Counted from the stretch's first letter, positions 53,323 through 62,162 are shown. The stretch: 64,000 nucleotides of DNA from Paenibacillus terrae (GCF_000943545.1 NZ_JTHP01000010.1:43614-107613), one strand, 5' to 3'. Numbers and translations are program-made. Notes: generated by a model not told the origin, from the sequence alone.

Positions 53323-53463
53323 TCCAATCGCCTCCATCCCATATGAGATACTCCTTCGGCCGTTTCCCCTCTCCCCGGATCATGACGCTTGTTCCCCAAT
53401 ACATACCTATGCAGGCGGCGGGAAGCTTATGATCTGTAGTGAATGAAAATTCTCCATATTTAT

Positions 53464-54138
53464 TTAAGGCTTGATCCAGGACCATTGCAAATCCATTTCC
53501 TGAATGCATTCGCGGTTATCGTGTTCATCATTGGCGACCAGCGGGGTCACCGGATAGATGCTCATATCGCCCTGTTCATACGTGCACAGCAACGGTAGCA
53601 ACTCATCTATGTTCTTAATGGACGGGTCCAGCCATGAATCCATATTCGAGGATTCCAAAATGGCGGGCATACGGCCGTCAAATTCACGAATATCCGCATT
53701 GGCCTGCACCGTCATCATCGTACAGGTACGTAGCGGCTCCTTACGGCTATCCTGCCATACCTCATACAATCCCGCGACCGCAAACATTTTCTGTCCCGGC
53801 AACACCACCCGCACCGCACACATACGTTTACCAAGCTTTCGCCAATAATAAAAGCCGTTGCAAGGAATGACACAGCGCCGGGTTTCGGCCATTTTGCGGT
53901 AACTCGGATTCACTCGTACCGTATTCAAATCGGCGTTGACACAATCCTTGCCCCAGTAGGGGATAAATCCCCAGCGAAATTCATCTAGCACCCGTTCCCC
54001 CTCCTGATGCAGCACGATGGGAACATGCTGGGTAGGGCTCATATTGTAACGTGTTTTATAATAATACATCACCCGTTGTATGCCAAAATGATCCCTTACC
54101 TCGTCCAAATCAGCCGATAACGAAAACCTTTTGCACAT
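53464..54138 (-). CDS. Divergent SRAP-domain protein (YedK/HMCES-like)
   Basis: 224 residues of the SOS-response-associated peptidase (SRAP) family, which crosslinks to abasic sites in single-stranded DNA through Cys2. Cys2 is present (MCKRFSL) and N68 fits the conserved asparagine. Other active-site positions differ from the family: the usual GFYEW reads GFYYW (Y98), the usual H before RMP is replaced (FDGRMP, D154), and NARxET reads NADLNT. It may therefore bind without normal chemistry. GGAAGG precedes ATG. Located between pgl and the pentose phosphate genes. Confidence 0.82.
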   Translation of the reverse strand: MCKRFSLSADLDEVRDHFGIQRVMYYYKTRYNMSPTQHVPIVLHQEGERVLDEFRWGFIPYWGKDCVNADLNTVRVNPSYRKMAETRRCVIPCNGFYYWRKLGKRMCAVRVVLPGQKMFAVAGLYEVWQDSRKEPLRTCTMMTVQANADIREFDGRMPAILESSNMDSWLDPSIKNIDELLPLLCTYEQGDMSIYPVTPLVANDEHDNRECIQEMDLQWSWIKP

Positions 54139-54237
54139 ATGCTATTCATCCTTCCGCCTTCTTTTTCATCTATTGTGCGGTTATACAAGGAAAAATATGC
54201 ATATAACAAAAAGCGCACGGCAAGAACATATAGCAAT

Positions 54238-54265
54238 ATCCCCGCAGTTTTGAAGCTGCGGGGAT
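54238..54265. terminator. Stem-loop after 6-phosphogluconate dehydrogenase gene
   Basis: ATCCCCGCAG and CTGCGGGGAT pair around an 8-base loop, 20 bases after the stop. There is no clear T-run, so termination is probable rather than certain. Confidence 0.5.
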
Positions 54266-54286
54266 CGATGCTAAGTTATATCGTTA

Positions 54287-55180
54287 CTATTTCTTTTCTA
54301 CTGCATGACCGCCAAATTCATTGCGCAGGGCGGCAACGACTTTCCCGTTGAACGTATCTGCATCCAGAGAACGGTAACGCATCAGCAGGGACAACGCAAT
54401 AACCGGAGTAGCCGCCTGAATGTCCAATGCCTCCTCAACCGTCCATTTGCCTTCGCCGGAAGAGTGCATAACCCCGCGAATTTCATCCAGATTTGCATCC
54501 TTGGAAAATGCACGTTCGGTCAAGCCCATCAACCAGGAGCGAATAACGGAACCGTTGTTCCAAACGCGTGCCACTTGCTCATAATCGAAGTCAAAGCTGC
54601 TTTTCTCCAGCACTTCAAAGCCTTCGCCAATGGAGGCCATCATTCCATATTCCACACCGTTGTGAACCATTTTGAGAAAATGTCCGCTACCGGATTTACC
54701 TGCATACAGATAACCATTTTCCACCGCTGTATCGCGGAAAATAGGTTCAACAAACGCCCATGCTTCCGGATCGCCGCCGATCATGTAACAAGCGCCACTA
54801 CGTGCACCTTCCATACCTCCGGAGGTTCCGGCATCCATGAAGCTGATACCGTATTCCTTCAGACGGGCATGACGAGCAATCGACTCTTTGTAATGAGAGT
54901 TACCACCTTCAATAATAATGTCCCCTTTGGACAAAATCGGTTGAAGCTGATCCAGCACAGAATCAACAATTTGATGGGGAACCATAATCCACAGTACTCT
55001 CGGGGATTGGGTCGCCTGCACAAGTTCTTCCAGTGTGGAAGCACCTGTAGCACCGTAATCCTTCATTTCTTGAATCGCTGCTGCATTGACGTCGTAAGCG
55101 ACAACTTCATGCTGGTGATCGATCAAGTTTTTTCCGAGATTCAAGCCCATTTTTCCCAAACCGATTAATCCAACTTGCAT
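54287..55180 (-). CDS. 6-phosphogluconate dehydrogenase, decarboxylating (short, YqeC/GntZ type)
   Basis: 297 residues from ATG 55180 (AGGAGG upstream). The short form of 6-phosphogluconate dehydrogenase: N-terminal Rossmann motif GLIGLGKMGLNLGKNL, MDAGTSGGMEGA, the catalytic lysine segment LKMVHNGVEYGMM, and a shortened C-terminal helical domain. It oxidises 6-phosphogluconate to ribulose-5-phosphate. It lies 57 bases downstream of zwf in the same direction and probably shares its mRNA. Confidence 0.93.
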   Translation of the reverse strand: MQVGLIGLGKMGLNLGKNLIDHQHEVVAYDVNAAAIQEMKDYGATGASTLEELVQATQSPRVLWIMVPHQIVDSVLDQLQPILSKGDIIIEGGNSHYKESIARHARLKEYGISFMDAGTSGGMEGARSGACYMIGGDPEAWAFVEPIFRDTAVENGYLYAGKSGSGHFLKMVHNGVEYGMMASIGEGFEVLEKSSFDFDYEQVARVWNNGSVIRSWLMGLTERAFSKDANLDEIRGVMHSSGEGKWTVEEALDIQAATPVIALSLLMRYRSLDADTFNGKVVAALRNEFGGHAVEKK

Positions 55181-55237
55181 TGTAAAGGCCTCCTGCCGTA
55201 GCAAAAATATATTCTCAACGTAGTGGTGTGTACATGT

Positions 55238-56740
55238 TTACGAACGAACAACCGCTTTTTCAGAACGTTCTGACTTTTGATCCAGCCACCATGTAAAGCC
55301 CTGTTCCTCCAACAATTGGTCAGAAGCCTCTGGACCGTAGGAGCCTGCGGCATAGGTATGAAGCGGAACTTCGCCGCGAGCAAAAGCTTCCAGCACTGGC
55401 TGTACCCACATCCATGAAAGCTCAACTTCATTCCAGTGAGCGAAATAGGTGGAGTCGCCGCGCAGCGCATCAAAGATGAGGCGCTCATAAGCTTCCGGTA
55501 CATCCTTGGCCTCTGATGTGTAATTCATCAGCACCGTCTCCAGTTGACCATTATTCAGTGGGTCCTTACTGTTCAGACGCAGTGTTACCTTTTCATCCGG
55601 ATTCACATGAATCGTAAGCAAGTTCGGCTCGGAGGGCTGTCCTTGAGCCGCATACGGGTCTGTGCTATCCTTTTTGAATTCCACGACGATACGTGTAGAT
55701 TTTTCCTTCATGCGTTTGCCTGTGCGAATATAGAACGGCACACCTGACCATTGCTCATTGTCAATCCACAGACGAGCTGAAATGAAAGTATCATTTTGTG
55801 AGTCCGGTCCAATGTCCGGCTCTTCTTTATAGGAAGGAACTGTTTTTCCGTTAATCTCACCGTTCGTGTATTGGCCTCTCACCACGCTGGAAGCAATATC
55901 GGAAGGATCGAGCGCACGCAACGCCTCCATAACCTTGCTTTTTTCGTCACGCACCTGATCTGCCGTTACATGTCCCGGCTTATTCATAGCCGCCATCATC
56001 AGCACTTGCAGCATGTGATTCTGCACCATGTCCCGAATAGCTCCGGAGTGATCATAATATCCTGCGCGTTCCTCGACGCCTACAGTTTCGGAAGCGGTAA
56101 TTTGCACATTGGCAATGTATTGATTGTTCCACACACCCTGAAGCAATGGATTAGCAAATTTCAAGGCTTCAAGGTTTTGCACCATCGGCTTACCCAGGTA
56201 ATGGTCAATACGATAAATTTCATCCTCGGCAAACGTTCTGCTTAAGCGATCATTCAGCTCACGTGCCGATTCCAGATCATGTCCGAATGGTTTTTCGATA
56301 ATGAGCCGTTTCCAGCCCTTCGTTTCCGCCAAACCACTTTCCCGGATGTTGAGGGCAATCACATCAAAAAATTCCGGTGCCACCGATAAGTAAAACATGC
56401 GGTTCCCCGGAATTCCCAAGTCATTTTCACGTTGCTCAGCAAGCTGTAACAGCTTTTTATAATCTTCAGGGTGATTGACATTCAATGCACTGTAGCGGAA
56501 AGCGCTCAGGAACTGATCCATTTGTGCACGGTCATTATTCACGTGTCTGGAAAAATCCTTAATGGATTGTTCTACGTTACTTTGAAACTGTTCGTCAGCC
56601 ACTTCACGACGCCCCATACCAATTACAGAAAAGGAAGCCGGAATTTTACCTTCTACAAACAAATTATACAAGGCAGGGTAGATTTTACGTTTAGCCAAAT
56701 CCCCTGTCGCTCCAAATAAGACAAAAGTCATTGAATCCAT
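55238..56740 (-). CDS. zwf: Glucose-6-phosphate 1-dehydrogenase
   Basis: First enzyme of the oxidative pentose phosphate pathway, 500 residues. Features: N-terminal FGATGDLAKRKIYPAL, the active-site RIDHYLGKPMVQNL and IRTGKRMKEKSTRI. AGAAGGAA precedes ATG 56740. First gene of a two-gene unit with the 6-phosphogluconate dehydrogenase. The upstream region (56741-57032) is shared with the divergent HxlR gene. Confidence 0.96.
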   Translation of the reverse strand: MDSMTFVLFGATGDLAKRKIYPALYNLFVEGKIPASFSVIGMGRREVADEQFQSNVEQSIKDFSRHVNNDRAQMDQFLSAFRYSALNVNHPEDYKKLLQLAEQRENDLGIPGNRMFYLSVAPEFFDVIALNIRESGLAETKGWKRLIIEKPFGHDLESARELNDRLSRTFAEDEIYRIDHYLGKPMVQNLEALKFANPLLQGVWNNQYIANVQITASETVGVEERAGYYDHSGAIRDMVQNHMLQVLMMAAMNKPGHVTADQVRDEKSKVMEALRALDPSDIASSVVRGQYTNGEINGKTVPSYKEEPDIGPDSQNDTFISARLWIDNEQWSGVPFYIRTGKRMKEKSTRIVVEFKKDSTDPYAAQGQPSEPNLLTIHVNPDEKVTLRLNSKDPLNNGQLETVLMNYTSEAKDVPEAYERLIFDALRGDSTYFAHWNEVELSWMWVQPVLEAFARGEVPLHTYAAGSYGPEASDQLLEEQGFTWWLDQKSERSEKAVVRS

Positions 56741-56961
56741 GAATTATTCCTTCTTCCCATTATAAAAGATGAGGTTATTAAAAGTTACCTGAGGAATTAA
56801 CGTAACCTATAATACACCCAAAATAAGGGGCAAGTCAATCAAATTTTAGCGAAATCGTGAACATTCGATATTTCCTGTAATGATAACGTTTTCTGTGGTA
56901 TGATTGACGCAAGGAATGAGGAAAAACTGTTAAAAATGTCACAGTTGACACAAACCAAGAT

Positions 56962-56999
56962 AGTTACTATTGGTATACAGAGTTACTTTTAGTATACTG
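56962..56999 (+). promoter_or_regulatory. Tandem 19-bp repeat upstream of the HxlR gene
   Basis: AGTTACTATTGGTATACAG at 56962 is followed directly by AGTTACTTTTAGTATACTG at 56981, differing at three positions. Each unit ends in the palindrome GTATAC. The layout suits two HxlR dimers and autoregulation. Confidence 0.65.
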
Positions 57000-57032
57000 T
57001 TTAAAACAACCAATGAAATTGAGGGGATTCAG

Positions 57033-57353
57033 ATGAGCGACGACAGGCAGCCTAAGCTTTTGTGCGGCAAGGTGGAACAGTCCTTTCAGATCATCAGCAA
57101 AAAATGGACCGCTCTCATCATCCATACTTTGATGGAACATCCCAAACGATTCAGTGAAATTCATGTTTCCATACCTGATCTTAGCAAACGTATGCTGAAT
57201 GAACGTATTAAGGAGTTGGAGCATAGCGGCCTGATCCTTCGCAATGTCATTACAGAGCGGCCCGTGCGTACCGAGTATTCGCTGACACGCAAGGGTAAGG
57301 AGCTCGGTGATGCATTGAATGGCGTAGAGAGCTGGGCCGAAAGATGGCTCTAA
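57033..57353 (+). CDS. HxlR-family winged-helix regulator
   Basis: 106-residue HxlR/MarR-like regulator. The conserved N-terminal cysteine (C11, LLCGKVEQSFQIISKKWT) precedes the winged helix (PDLSKRMLNERIKELEHSGLI and the wing PVRTEYSLTRKGKEL). In Bacillus YodB and HypR such a cysteine senses quinones, diamide or hypochlorite. ATG 57033 lies 6 bases after GAGGGG; the longer frame from 56970 overlaps the operator. The adjacent direct repeat and a similar site at 59604 suggest it controls itself and the nitroreductase. Confidence 0.88.
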   Translation: MSDDRQPKLLCGKVEQSFQIISKKWTALIIHTLMEHPKRFSEIHVSIPDLSKRMLNERIKELEHSGLILRNVITERPVRTEYSLTRKGKELGDALNGVESWAERWL

Positions 57354-57358
57354 CCGCT

Positions 57359-57389
57359 AACAGGAGATCGTCATACACGGTCTTCTGTT
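57359..57389 (+). terminator. Stem-loop after HxlR gene
   Basis: AACAGGAGATCG pairs imperfectly with CGGTCTTCTGTT; there is only a weak T-rich tail. Confidence 0.45.
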
Positions 57390-57496
57390 ATTGTGTTACC
57401 CTTTAGGAAGCGCAATACAGGGCTATAATACGAAAATAATGGTACACCTACCCGACAGCTTATGATTTTGGAAGGAACCAAGGAAGGATGAGACTG

Positions 57497-57826
57497 ATGG
57501 CGTTTGGTATTAATCGACAGGAGCTTTCGGCCTGGAAAAGAGAGGTCAGTCGCGGCGAAATTGGTTTTCTGACGCATTACTGGCTGGATGACCGCTTTCC
57601 AGGTATTACAACCGTAACCAAGGTGGGTTGTTCCAATTTGGACAAGTTACGTTTATGGTGCAGCAATAATGGATTGGATCCCCAATATATTCACCAGCGT
57701 CAGCCCTATCCCCATTTTGACCTGATCGGCAACAAACAAACGGAAATTTTGCGCAAGTATGGCATGAACGAGCAATTGGAGCGCTTCGGCCTTCATCTTC
57801 ACACAGGTATATGTCCACCGTTTTAA
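57497..57826 (+). CDS. YneQ-like hypothetical protein
   Basis: 109 residues, similar in type to B. subtilis YneQ. Conserved-looking segments are IGFLTHYWLDDRFPG, TVTKVGCSNLDKLRLW and PHFDLIGNKQTEILRKYG. ATG 57497 is preferred to one at 57488 from the spacing to GGAAGG. No catalytic motif or transmembrane segment is seen. Function unknown. Confidence 0.75.
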   Translation: MAFGINRQELSAWKREVSRGEIGFLTHYWLDDRFPGITTVTKVGCSNLDKLRLWCSNNGLDPQYIHQRQPYPHFDLIGNKQTEILRKYGMNEQLERFGLHLHTGICPPF

Positions 57827-57827
57827 A

Positions 57828-57853
57828 CTGCAGCTCTTAGAGCTGCGGTATTT
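57828..57853 (+). terminator. Terminator after YneQ-like gene
   Basis: GCAGCTCTTAGAGCTGC is a near-perfect stem followed by GGTATTTTTG. It overlaps the last codons of the convergent oxidoreductase gene. Confidence 0.75.
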
Positions 57854-58760
57854 TTGTTTTTATACCGGATAATACTTTGTGTATCCAGATTGCTGACATT
57901 GCTCCTTCTCCCATCGCGACAGTCGCTTGCTCGGCATGGGCCCCCAAATCTCCGGCTACCCATACATTCTCTACATTGGTCATTTTGCTGCGGGGGTGAG
58001 TCTCAATATGTTTGTTATCCAGCAAGTGCACGCCCAACTGCTCGGCCAGCTCTGAATGGACTTGGTTGCCTCCAAAGGCCAAAAAGCCCCGCTCCGCCCG
58101 AACAACCTCTCCATTAGCCAGTCGAACTCCTTCAAAATATCCCGGTTCCCCGATCATGATCCTGGAAATGGCTTCCTCCTTGTATCCTATTCCTTTCTCG
58201 CGCAGCTTCATCATCAGATCGTCCGGCACCTCTGCACGCTCATGGTTCACATAAACCAGGTGGTCAGTACGCGCGGATAATATCAGAGCCATGGAAGCTC
58301 CGGCTTTTCCCGCCCCCATCACGACCGTACTGCGATCCTGAACCTCGTATCCGTCACAGTCCGGGCAGATATACACGCTATTGCCTAAGCAGGCCAGAAG
58401 CCCCTCCAGCTTTGGAAAGCGGTCGGTCAGCCCCGTTGCCAGCAGTATCGTCTTTGAGGAATACACCGTTCCCTCTTCCACTTGAATGGCAAAAAGCTCA
58501 TCCCTCTTGGCAGCTTTCACCGCCTTACCTTCAACAAATTCAGTGCCTAGCTTCGTGGCCTCACTACGTCCAAGCCGTCGCAGCTCCTCACCTGAAATCC
58601 CGTCAGGAAAGCCCAAAATATTATGATACTGATGGCACAACGTGGATCGACCATAGCCCGAATCTATCACCAGAACCCGATGGCTGCTGTATCTTCCCAA
58701 TTGAATAGCTGCTTGCAGCCCGGCAATCCCTCCGCCAACAATAATGCAATCGAATGGCAT
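57837..58760 (-). CDS. Thioredoxin-reductase-like FAD oxidoreductase
   Basis: NAD(P)/FAD-dependent oxidoreductase of the class II thioredoxin reductase family, 307 residues. N-terminal FAD motif CIIVGGGIAGLQAAIQLG, redox pair C132-C135 (ICPDCDGYEV), NAD(P) motif VVMGAGKAGASMAL and the C-terminal WVAGDLGAHAEQ. ATG 58760 follows GAGGGAGG. The pair CPDC differs from the CATC of true TrxB, so the partner is probably not the main thioredoxin (inference). Confidence 0.87.
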   Translation of the reverse strand: MPFDCIIVGGGIAGLQAAIQLGRYSSHRVLVIDSGYGRSTLCHQYHNILGFPDGISGEELRRLGRSEATKLGTEFVEGKAVKAAKRDELFAIQVEEGTVYSSKTILLATGLTDRFPKLEGLLACLGNSVYICPDCDGYEVQDRSTVVMGAGKAGASMALILSARTDHLVYVNHERAEVPDDLMMKLREKGIGYKEEAISRIMIGEPGYFEGVRLANGEVVRAERGFLAFGGNQVHSELAEQLGVHLLDNKHIETHPRSKMTNVENVWVAGDLGAHAEQATVAMGEGAMSAIWIHKVLSGIKTKIPQL

Positions 58761-58910
58761 ATATTTTTCCTCCCTCATCAATAACACCTATGTAACCCTC
58801 TCATACAAATTTAAACGTAGCATCACCTGCTTTTGCCTGAATTAACCCCTGAATCATCCCGTTTACAAAAAAGTACATATCCAGAAGCTCACTACTTAAA
58901 AATCGAATGG

Positions 58911-58941
58911 CAAAAAGCACTGTGGGTATCCACAGTGCTTT
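58911..58941 (-). terminator. Terminator after nitroreductase gene
   Basis: AAAGCACTGTGG and CCACAGTGCTTT pair around a 4-base loop; the minus strand continues TTGCC after a short T-run. Confidence 0.85.
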
Positions 58942-58978
58942 GATCAGACAAGCATGAATCGTCGTTGCATCGTCTGGC

Positions 58979-59581
58979 TTATTTAAACGTTTTTACGCGT
59001 TCTTCAACAGGTTGGAATTCTTTTTCACCTGGTTGGAATGTCGGTTTACCAAATGGCAATTCAGCAATCAGTTTCCAATGCTCAGGAATGTTCCATTCAT
59101 TTTTCACTTTTTCGTCGATCAAAGGATTGTAATGCTGAAGGGATGCGCCCAGTCCTTCTTGCTCCAAAGCTGTCCATACAACCAATTGCAGCATTCCGCT
59201 GGATTGATTAGACCAGATTGGGAAGTTGTCCGCATAAGCTTCAAATTGTTGTTGCAATCCAGCCACTACATTGTTGTCTTCAAAGAACAATACAGTACCA
59301 TAGCCGCTACGGAAGCCGTTCATTTTCTCAGCAGTAGATTTAAATTGCTCTTCATTGCCTACAACTTCGCGCAAAATATTTTCTGTAATATTCCACAATT
59401 TGTCGTGATGCTCTCCGAGCAGTACAACTGCACGTGAAGTTTGGGAGTTGAAAGAGGTAGGTGTATATTTAACAGCTTCCTCTACAATCTCTTGAATCCG
59501 TTGGTCGGAAATTACTTGTTCTTTGCTAATACCGTAATAGGAGCGTCTTTCTTTCAGAGCTGTGAAGAAATCTTTAGCCAT
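58979..59581 (-). CDS. Nitroreductase family protein
   Basis: FMN-dependent nitroreductase of the HBN1/YdgI/HypO type, 200 residues. N-terminal ALKERRSYYGISKE and TPTSFNSQTSRAVVLLGE form the FMN site; QLVVWTALEQEGLGASLQHYNPL is typical of the group. It detoxifies nitro, quinone or hypochlorite-damaged compounds. CAGGAGG precedes ATG 59581. An inverted repeat overlaps its promoter and resembles the HxlR gene's own repeat. Confidence 0.92.
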   Translation of the reverse strand: MAKDFFTALKERRSYYGISKEQVISDQRIQEIVEEAVKYTPTSFNSQTSRAVVLLGEHHDKLWNITENILREVVGNEEQFKSTAEKMNGFRSGYGTVLFFEDNNVVAGLQQQFEAYADNFPIWSNQSSGMLQLVVWTALEQEGLGASLQHYNPLIDEKVKNEWNIPEHWKLIAELPFGKPTFQPGEKEFQPVEERVKTFK

Positions 59582-59603
59582 TTTTGTTACCTCCTGAGAA
59601 AAA

Positions 59604-59652
59604 TTAATTACTTTTCGTAACTAAATATATATTGTATTTGTCTTAAAGTCAA
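59604..59652 (-). promoter_or_regulatory. Nitroreductase promoter with HxlR-like operator
   Basis: TTGACT (59652-59647), a 17-base spacer and TATATT (59629-59624) on the minus strand. Just downstream, TTAGTTAC / GTAATTAA form an inverted repeat (59604-59624) resembling the AGTTACTTTTAGTA unit in front of the HxlR gene. Confidence 0.6.
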
Positions 59653-59832
59653 GAGATTTCTTTTTAAATATTACCATTTCCTTGATTCATGATGCGCCGT
59701 TTGTCCTTTCCCCGCTTGTCCCTTTCTCTCATTCTGATGGTGCAGGTCATCGTCAAATGGGATCATTTTCGCTTCCCTCCCTATCGGATTGGTGTCCACA
59801 GTATACTTTTACCTTTCAGGTCAGGGATTAAA

Positions 59833-59866
59833 CGCAAAAAAAAGAAAATCTCCGCAAAGATTTTCT
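59833..59866 (-). terminator. Terminator after ferredoxin gene
   Basis: GAAAATCT and AGATTTTC-type arms (59844-59850 and 59859-59865) pair; the minus strand then runs TTTTTTTTG. Confidence 0.8.
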
Positions 59867-59903
59867 CTACTCACGTTCTTGTTTATAGTTTGTTGTTGAA
59901 TTA

Positions 59904-60227
59904 TTATGAACTGGATTCCCCTGTACACTCATGAAAAAGATGTGGTTTCAGCTTCTCTCCTGCAACAAGCTTCTGTACCAGTTGTGTGCTCGCAGCAGGC
60001 GTCATCTGACCATACCAGTCTCCTTGAGGGTATACGATCACAACCGCAGCATCGTGACAACGGCCATTACAACGAGTTCTGGTCGTATGAATATAAGCTT
60101 CTGCGTTTTGTTCACGGATTTCATCCCGAATTGCTTGTGTAACTTCTTCACCTTCATGCCGCATACACGTGCCCCCATTACAGATCAACACATGATGCTT
60201 CATCGGTTCCAATTCAAAAATAGCCAT
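59904..60227 (-). CDS. Thioredoxin-like 2Fe-2S ferredoxin
   Basis: 107-residue (2Fe-2S) ferredoxin of the thioredoxin-like type. Cluster cysteines are in ICNGGTCMRHEG and RCNGRCHDA; WYGQMTPAASTQLVQKLV closes the fold. ATG 60227 follows AAAGGGGA; an earlier in-frame ATG has no site. Such proteins appear as stand-alone electron carriers or subunits of hydrogenase and Complex I-like enzymes; no partner is next to it. It lies 29 bases after the phosphoesterase gene on the same strand. Confidence 0.87.
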   Translation of the reverse strand: MAIFELEPMKHHVLICNGGTCMRHEGEEVTQAIRDEIREQNAEAYIHTTRTRCNGRCHDAAVVIVYPQGDWYGQMTPAASTQLVQKLVAGEKLKPHLFHECTGESSS

Positions 60228-60256
60228 AGCTTCCCCTTTTATCAACGGTTGTTGAT

Positions 60257-60760
60257 TTATTCATGCTTATCTGGATAAAGAACAAGCTGTGCTTCCATCT
60301 GCCCGGCTTCAATCGTCAGCACGATAAATGAATATTCGTCCTCGCCGCGCTTGTCTGTCGGAGATCCGGGATTGAGGACAAGCAGGCCGTCCAACTTTTT
60401 GACAACCGGAATATGCGAATGTCCGTAAATCAGGCAATCCAGCGTTTCTCCCTTAAACGTATTCAGTGCGATACTCTCTGTCGAACCGCGCCAGCCGTGA
60501 CCGTGGACCATGCCGATCCGTTTGCCCTCGACTTCAACGATTCTTTGATAGCCCAGACGCTCTACGATGTCTACTCCATCATTGTTTCCGGCAATCCCTT
60601 GCACAGGTGCAAATTCGGATAGCCTTTCATATACGAACCAATCCGTCCAGTCTCCGGCATGGAGAATGAGATCGCTGCCTTTGAGCTCCTGTACAAGCCG
60701 ACCAGGAAGCGCTTTGCCTCGGTGCGGCATATGAGTATCTGAAAGTACGATGATTTTCAT
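60257..60760 (-). CDS. Metallophosphoesterase (YfcE/MJ0936 family)
   Basis: 167-residue phosphodiesterase. The di-metal site is complete: LSDTHMPHRG, HAGDWTD, GNNDGVD, VHGHGW and IYGHSHIPV. It hydrolyses phosphodiesters; natural substrate is unknown. ATG 60760 follows AAGGAG; the frame stays open for about 58 codons upstream across the Rrf2 gene, but without a site. Lies 23 bases after the Rrf2 regulator and 29 before the ferredoxin, so the three may be one operon. Confidence 0.88.
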   Translation of the reverse strand: MKIIVLSDTHMPHRGKALPGRLVQELKGSDLILHAGDWTDWFVYERLSEFAPVQGIAGNNDGVDIVERLGYQRIVEVEGKRIGMVHGHGWRGSTESIALNTFKGETLDCLIYGHSHIPVVKKLDGLLVLNPGSPTDKRGEDEYSFIVLTIEAGQMEAQLVLYPDKHE

Positions 60761-60783
60761 AGCAATTCTCCTTACCAGCGTCT

Positions 60784-61218
60784 TTACACGGATGAACTCT
60801 GCTGCCCAACCCGCTGCTGAAGCGCCTGCTCCAGATCTCGCAGCGTAACCGTCTCGAAAAACGCTTGTATTTTCTGCTCTGCTACGGTATATAATCCGTC
60901 CAGCAAAGCGTCGATGTTCTTGCCTACCTCGCAATTGTGATTGCTATCACTATGGATAGCGAACAGCGGACCGTCGTCTTTGGTCGCTTCATATATCATT
61001 TTAAGATTAATATTTGAACTGGACATGCTCAGACGAAAGCCCCGTGCTCCTGGTGAGGAATCAACCAGACCGGCTTGCTTGAGTCGGCTCATGATTCTTC
61101 TAACAACGACCGGATTCGTATTGATACTGGAAGCGACAAGTGTCGAAGTCATCCGCTCCGGCGCTCCTTCAGCCAGAAGAAGCAGACAATGGATACTAAC
61201 GGAAAAATGGGTACTCAT
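60784..61218 (-). CDS. Rrf2-family regulator (YwnA-like)
   Basis: 144-residue Rrf2 winged-helix protein. The helix-turn-helix is TSTLVASSINTNPVVVRRIMSRLKQ and the wing DSSPGARGFRLS. Only one cysteine (HNCEVGKN) is present, where iron-sulfur members such as IscR have three, so it is the cluster-free YwnA type. ATG 61218 is preferred for spacing to GGTGG. It heads a short operon with the phosphoesterase and 2Fe-2S ferredoxin genes. Signal unknown. Confidence 0.87.
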   Translation of the reverse strand: MSTHFSVSIHCLLLLAEGAPERMTSTLVASSINTNPVVVRRIMSRLKQAGLVDSSPGARGFRLSMSSSNINLKMIYEATKDDGPLFAIHSDSNHNCEVGKNIDALLDGLYTVAEQKIQAFFETVTLRDLEQALQQRVGQQSSSV

Positions 61219-61317
61219 GTTAACCACCTTTATATGTGTGCCTCATTAATGTTTGTGTACATATGCATAGTTCCATCATACCACAATGAGAGGCACCGAC
61301 ACAGCGCTTACTGCACC

Positions 61318-61695
61318 TTACTCTGGAAAATAGTCATTTTCAGGGCGTACTCGCACCTTTAGCTGGCGGACGCTATACTCCAGTTGCTTAACGATGTCCT
61401 CCAGTTGGCGTCGGTCAAGTGCGTTATAATCGGCGGCAGGCTTGGGTGCGTTTTTCAAATCACGTATGGTTGCCTGCTGCTCCTGCCACTTGTCCATCAG
61501 ATCGGCTATGTTCGCATAGAAGCGTTCATAATCCTTTATCACTTCATCCAGAAAGGCGTCCACCTCATCAGGATCATAGCCACGCATTTTATTTTTAAAC
61601 TGTTTTTCATGAATGGAGAGCGCGTCCAGCTGAATCCCCAGTTGCTTAAACAACTGCTTTTGCTTTTCCAGACGACGCTTCATATGTTCATCCAT
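61318..61695 (-). CDS. DivIVA-domain protein
   Basis: 125-residue coiled-coil protein. The DivIVA/GpsB N-terminal membrane-binding domain starts after a short basic helix (KNKMRGYDPDEVDAFLDEVI, then KDYERFYANI), followed by a second coiled coil. It probably binds curved membrane at septa or poles and recruits partners. AAGGAGGG precedes ATG. The leading 35 residues (RRLEKQKQLFKQLG) are unusual for GpsB. Confidence 0.85.
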   Translation of the reverse strand: MDEHMKRRLEKQKQLFKQLGIQLDALSIHEKQFKNKMRGYDPDEVDAFLDEVIKDYERFYANIADLMDKWQEQQATIRDLKNAPKPAADYNALDRRQLEDIVKQLEYSVRQLKVRVRPENDYFPE

Positions 61696-62162
61696 CGGTT
61701 ATTCCCTCCTTAACACACTATTCTTTTTATATCACATTCTAGGCTGGGAATAAAAGTCTCTGCTGATTGCCCAGTCCTGTGAGCGGGTATAGAAAAGTAT
61801 AAAGAAGCGATTAATGCGCCACTAAATCCAACCTTCAGCCTATACTTAGAACACCTCAAGTGAATTTGATATTATTCTTCCATTCTCAATTCACTGTGTC
61901 ATTATCTAGTTTTTACAAAGTCCCTAGACCAAAACATGAGCGATGCAGAGTACTCGATAGAAGGTGGAATCAACTATAGAGCACTCCCTTTCAAGCATTT
62001 CCTCGAATAATGTCGCTCAACAGAAACGCCCGCACCCGCTCAGATGGTACGGCAATGATAAGATTTTCTTAACATTACTCCAACGTGTCTCTAGTCCTGC
62101 ACCAAAGCGAGCTTCAAGACATTGCTTTCTGTACGGAAGAACTGGTAGGGCATATAACCCAG
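61696..62162. other. Gene-poor region
   Basis: 467 bases with no convincing gene, promoter or terminator. Plus-strand frame 61964-62173 has no ribosome site and overlaps the next gene's end. A minus-strand stretch near 62090-62160 (GYMPYQFFRTESNVLKLAL) could be a remnant of a coding sequence; its family is not recognised. Confidence 0.5.

Larger units (their letters stand above)
59582..59903. other. Intergenic region between nitroreductase and ferredoxin genes
   Basis: 322 bases. It holds the nitroreductase promoter/operator and the ferredoxin terminator. A plus-strand open frame (59689-59934) has no ribosome site and is not supported. Confidence 0.55.
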
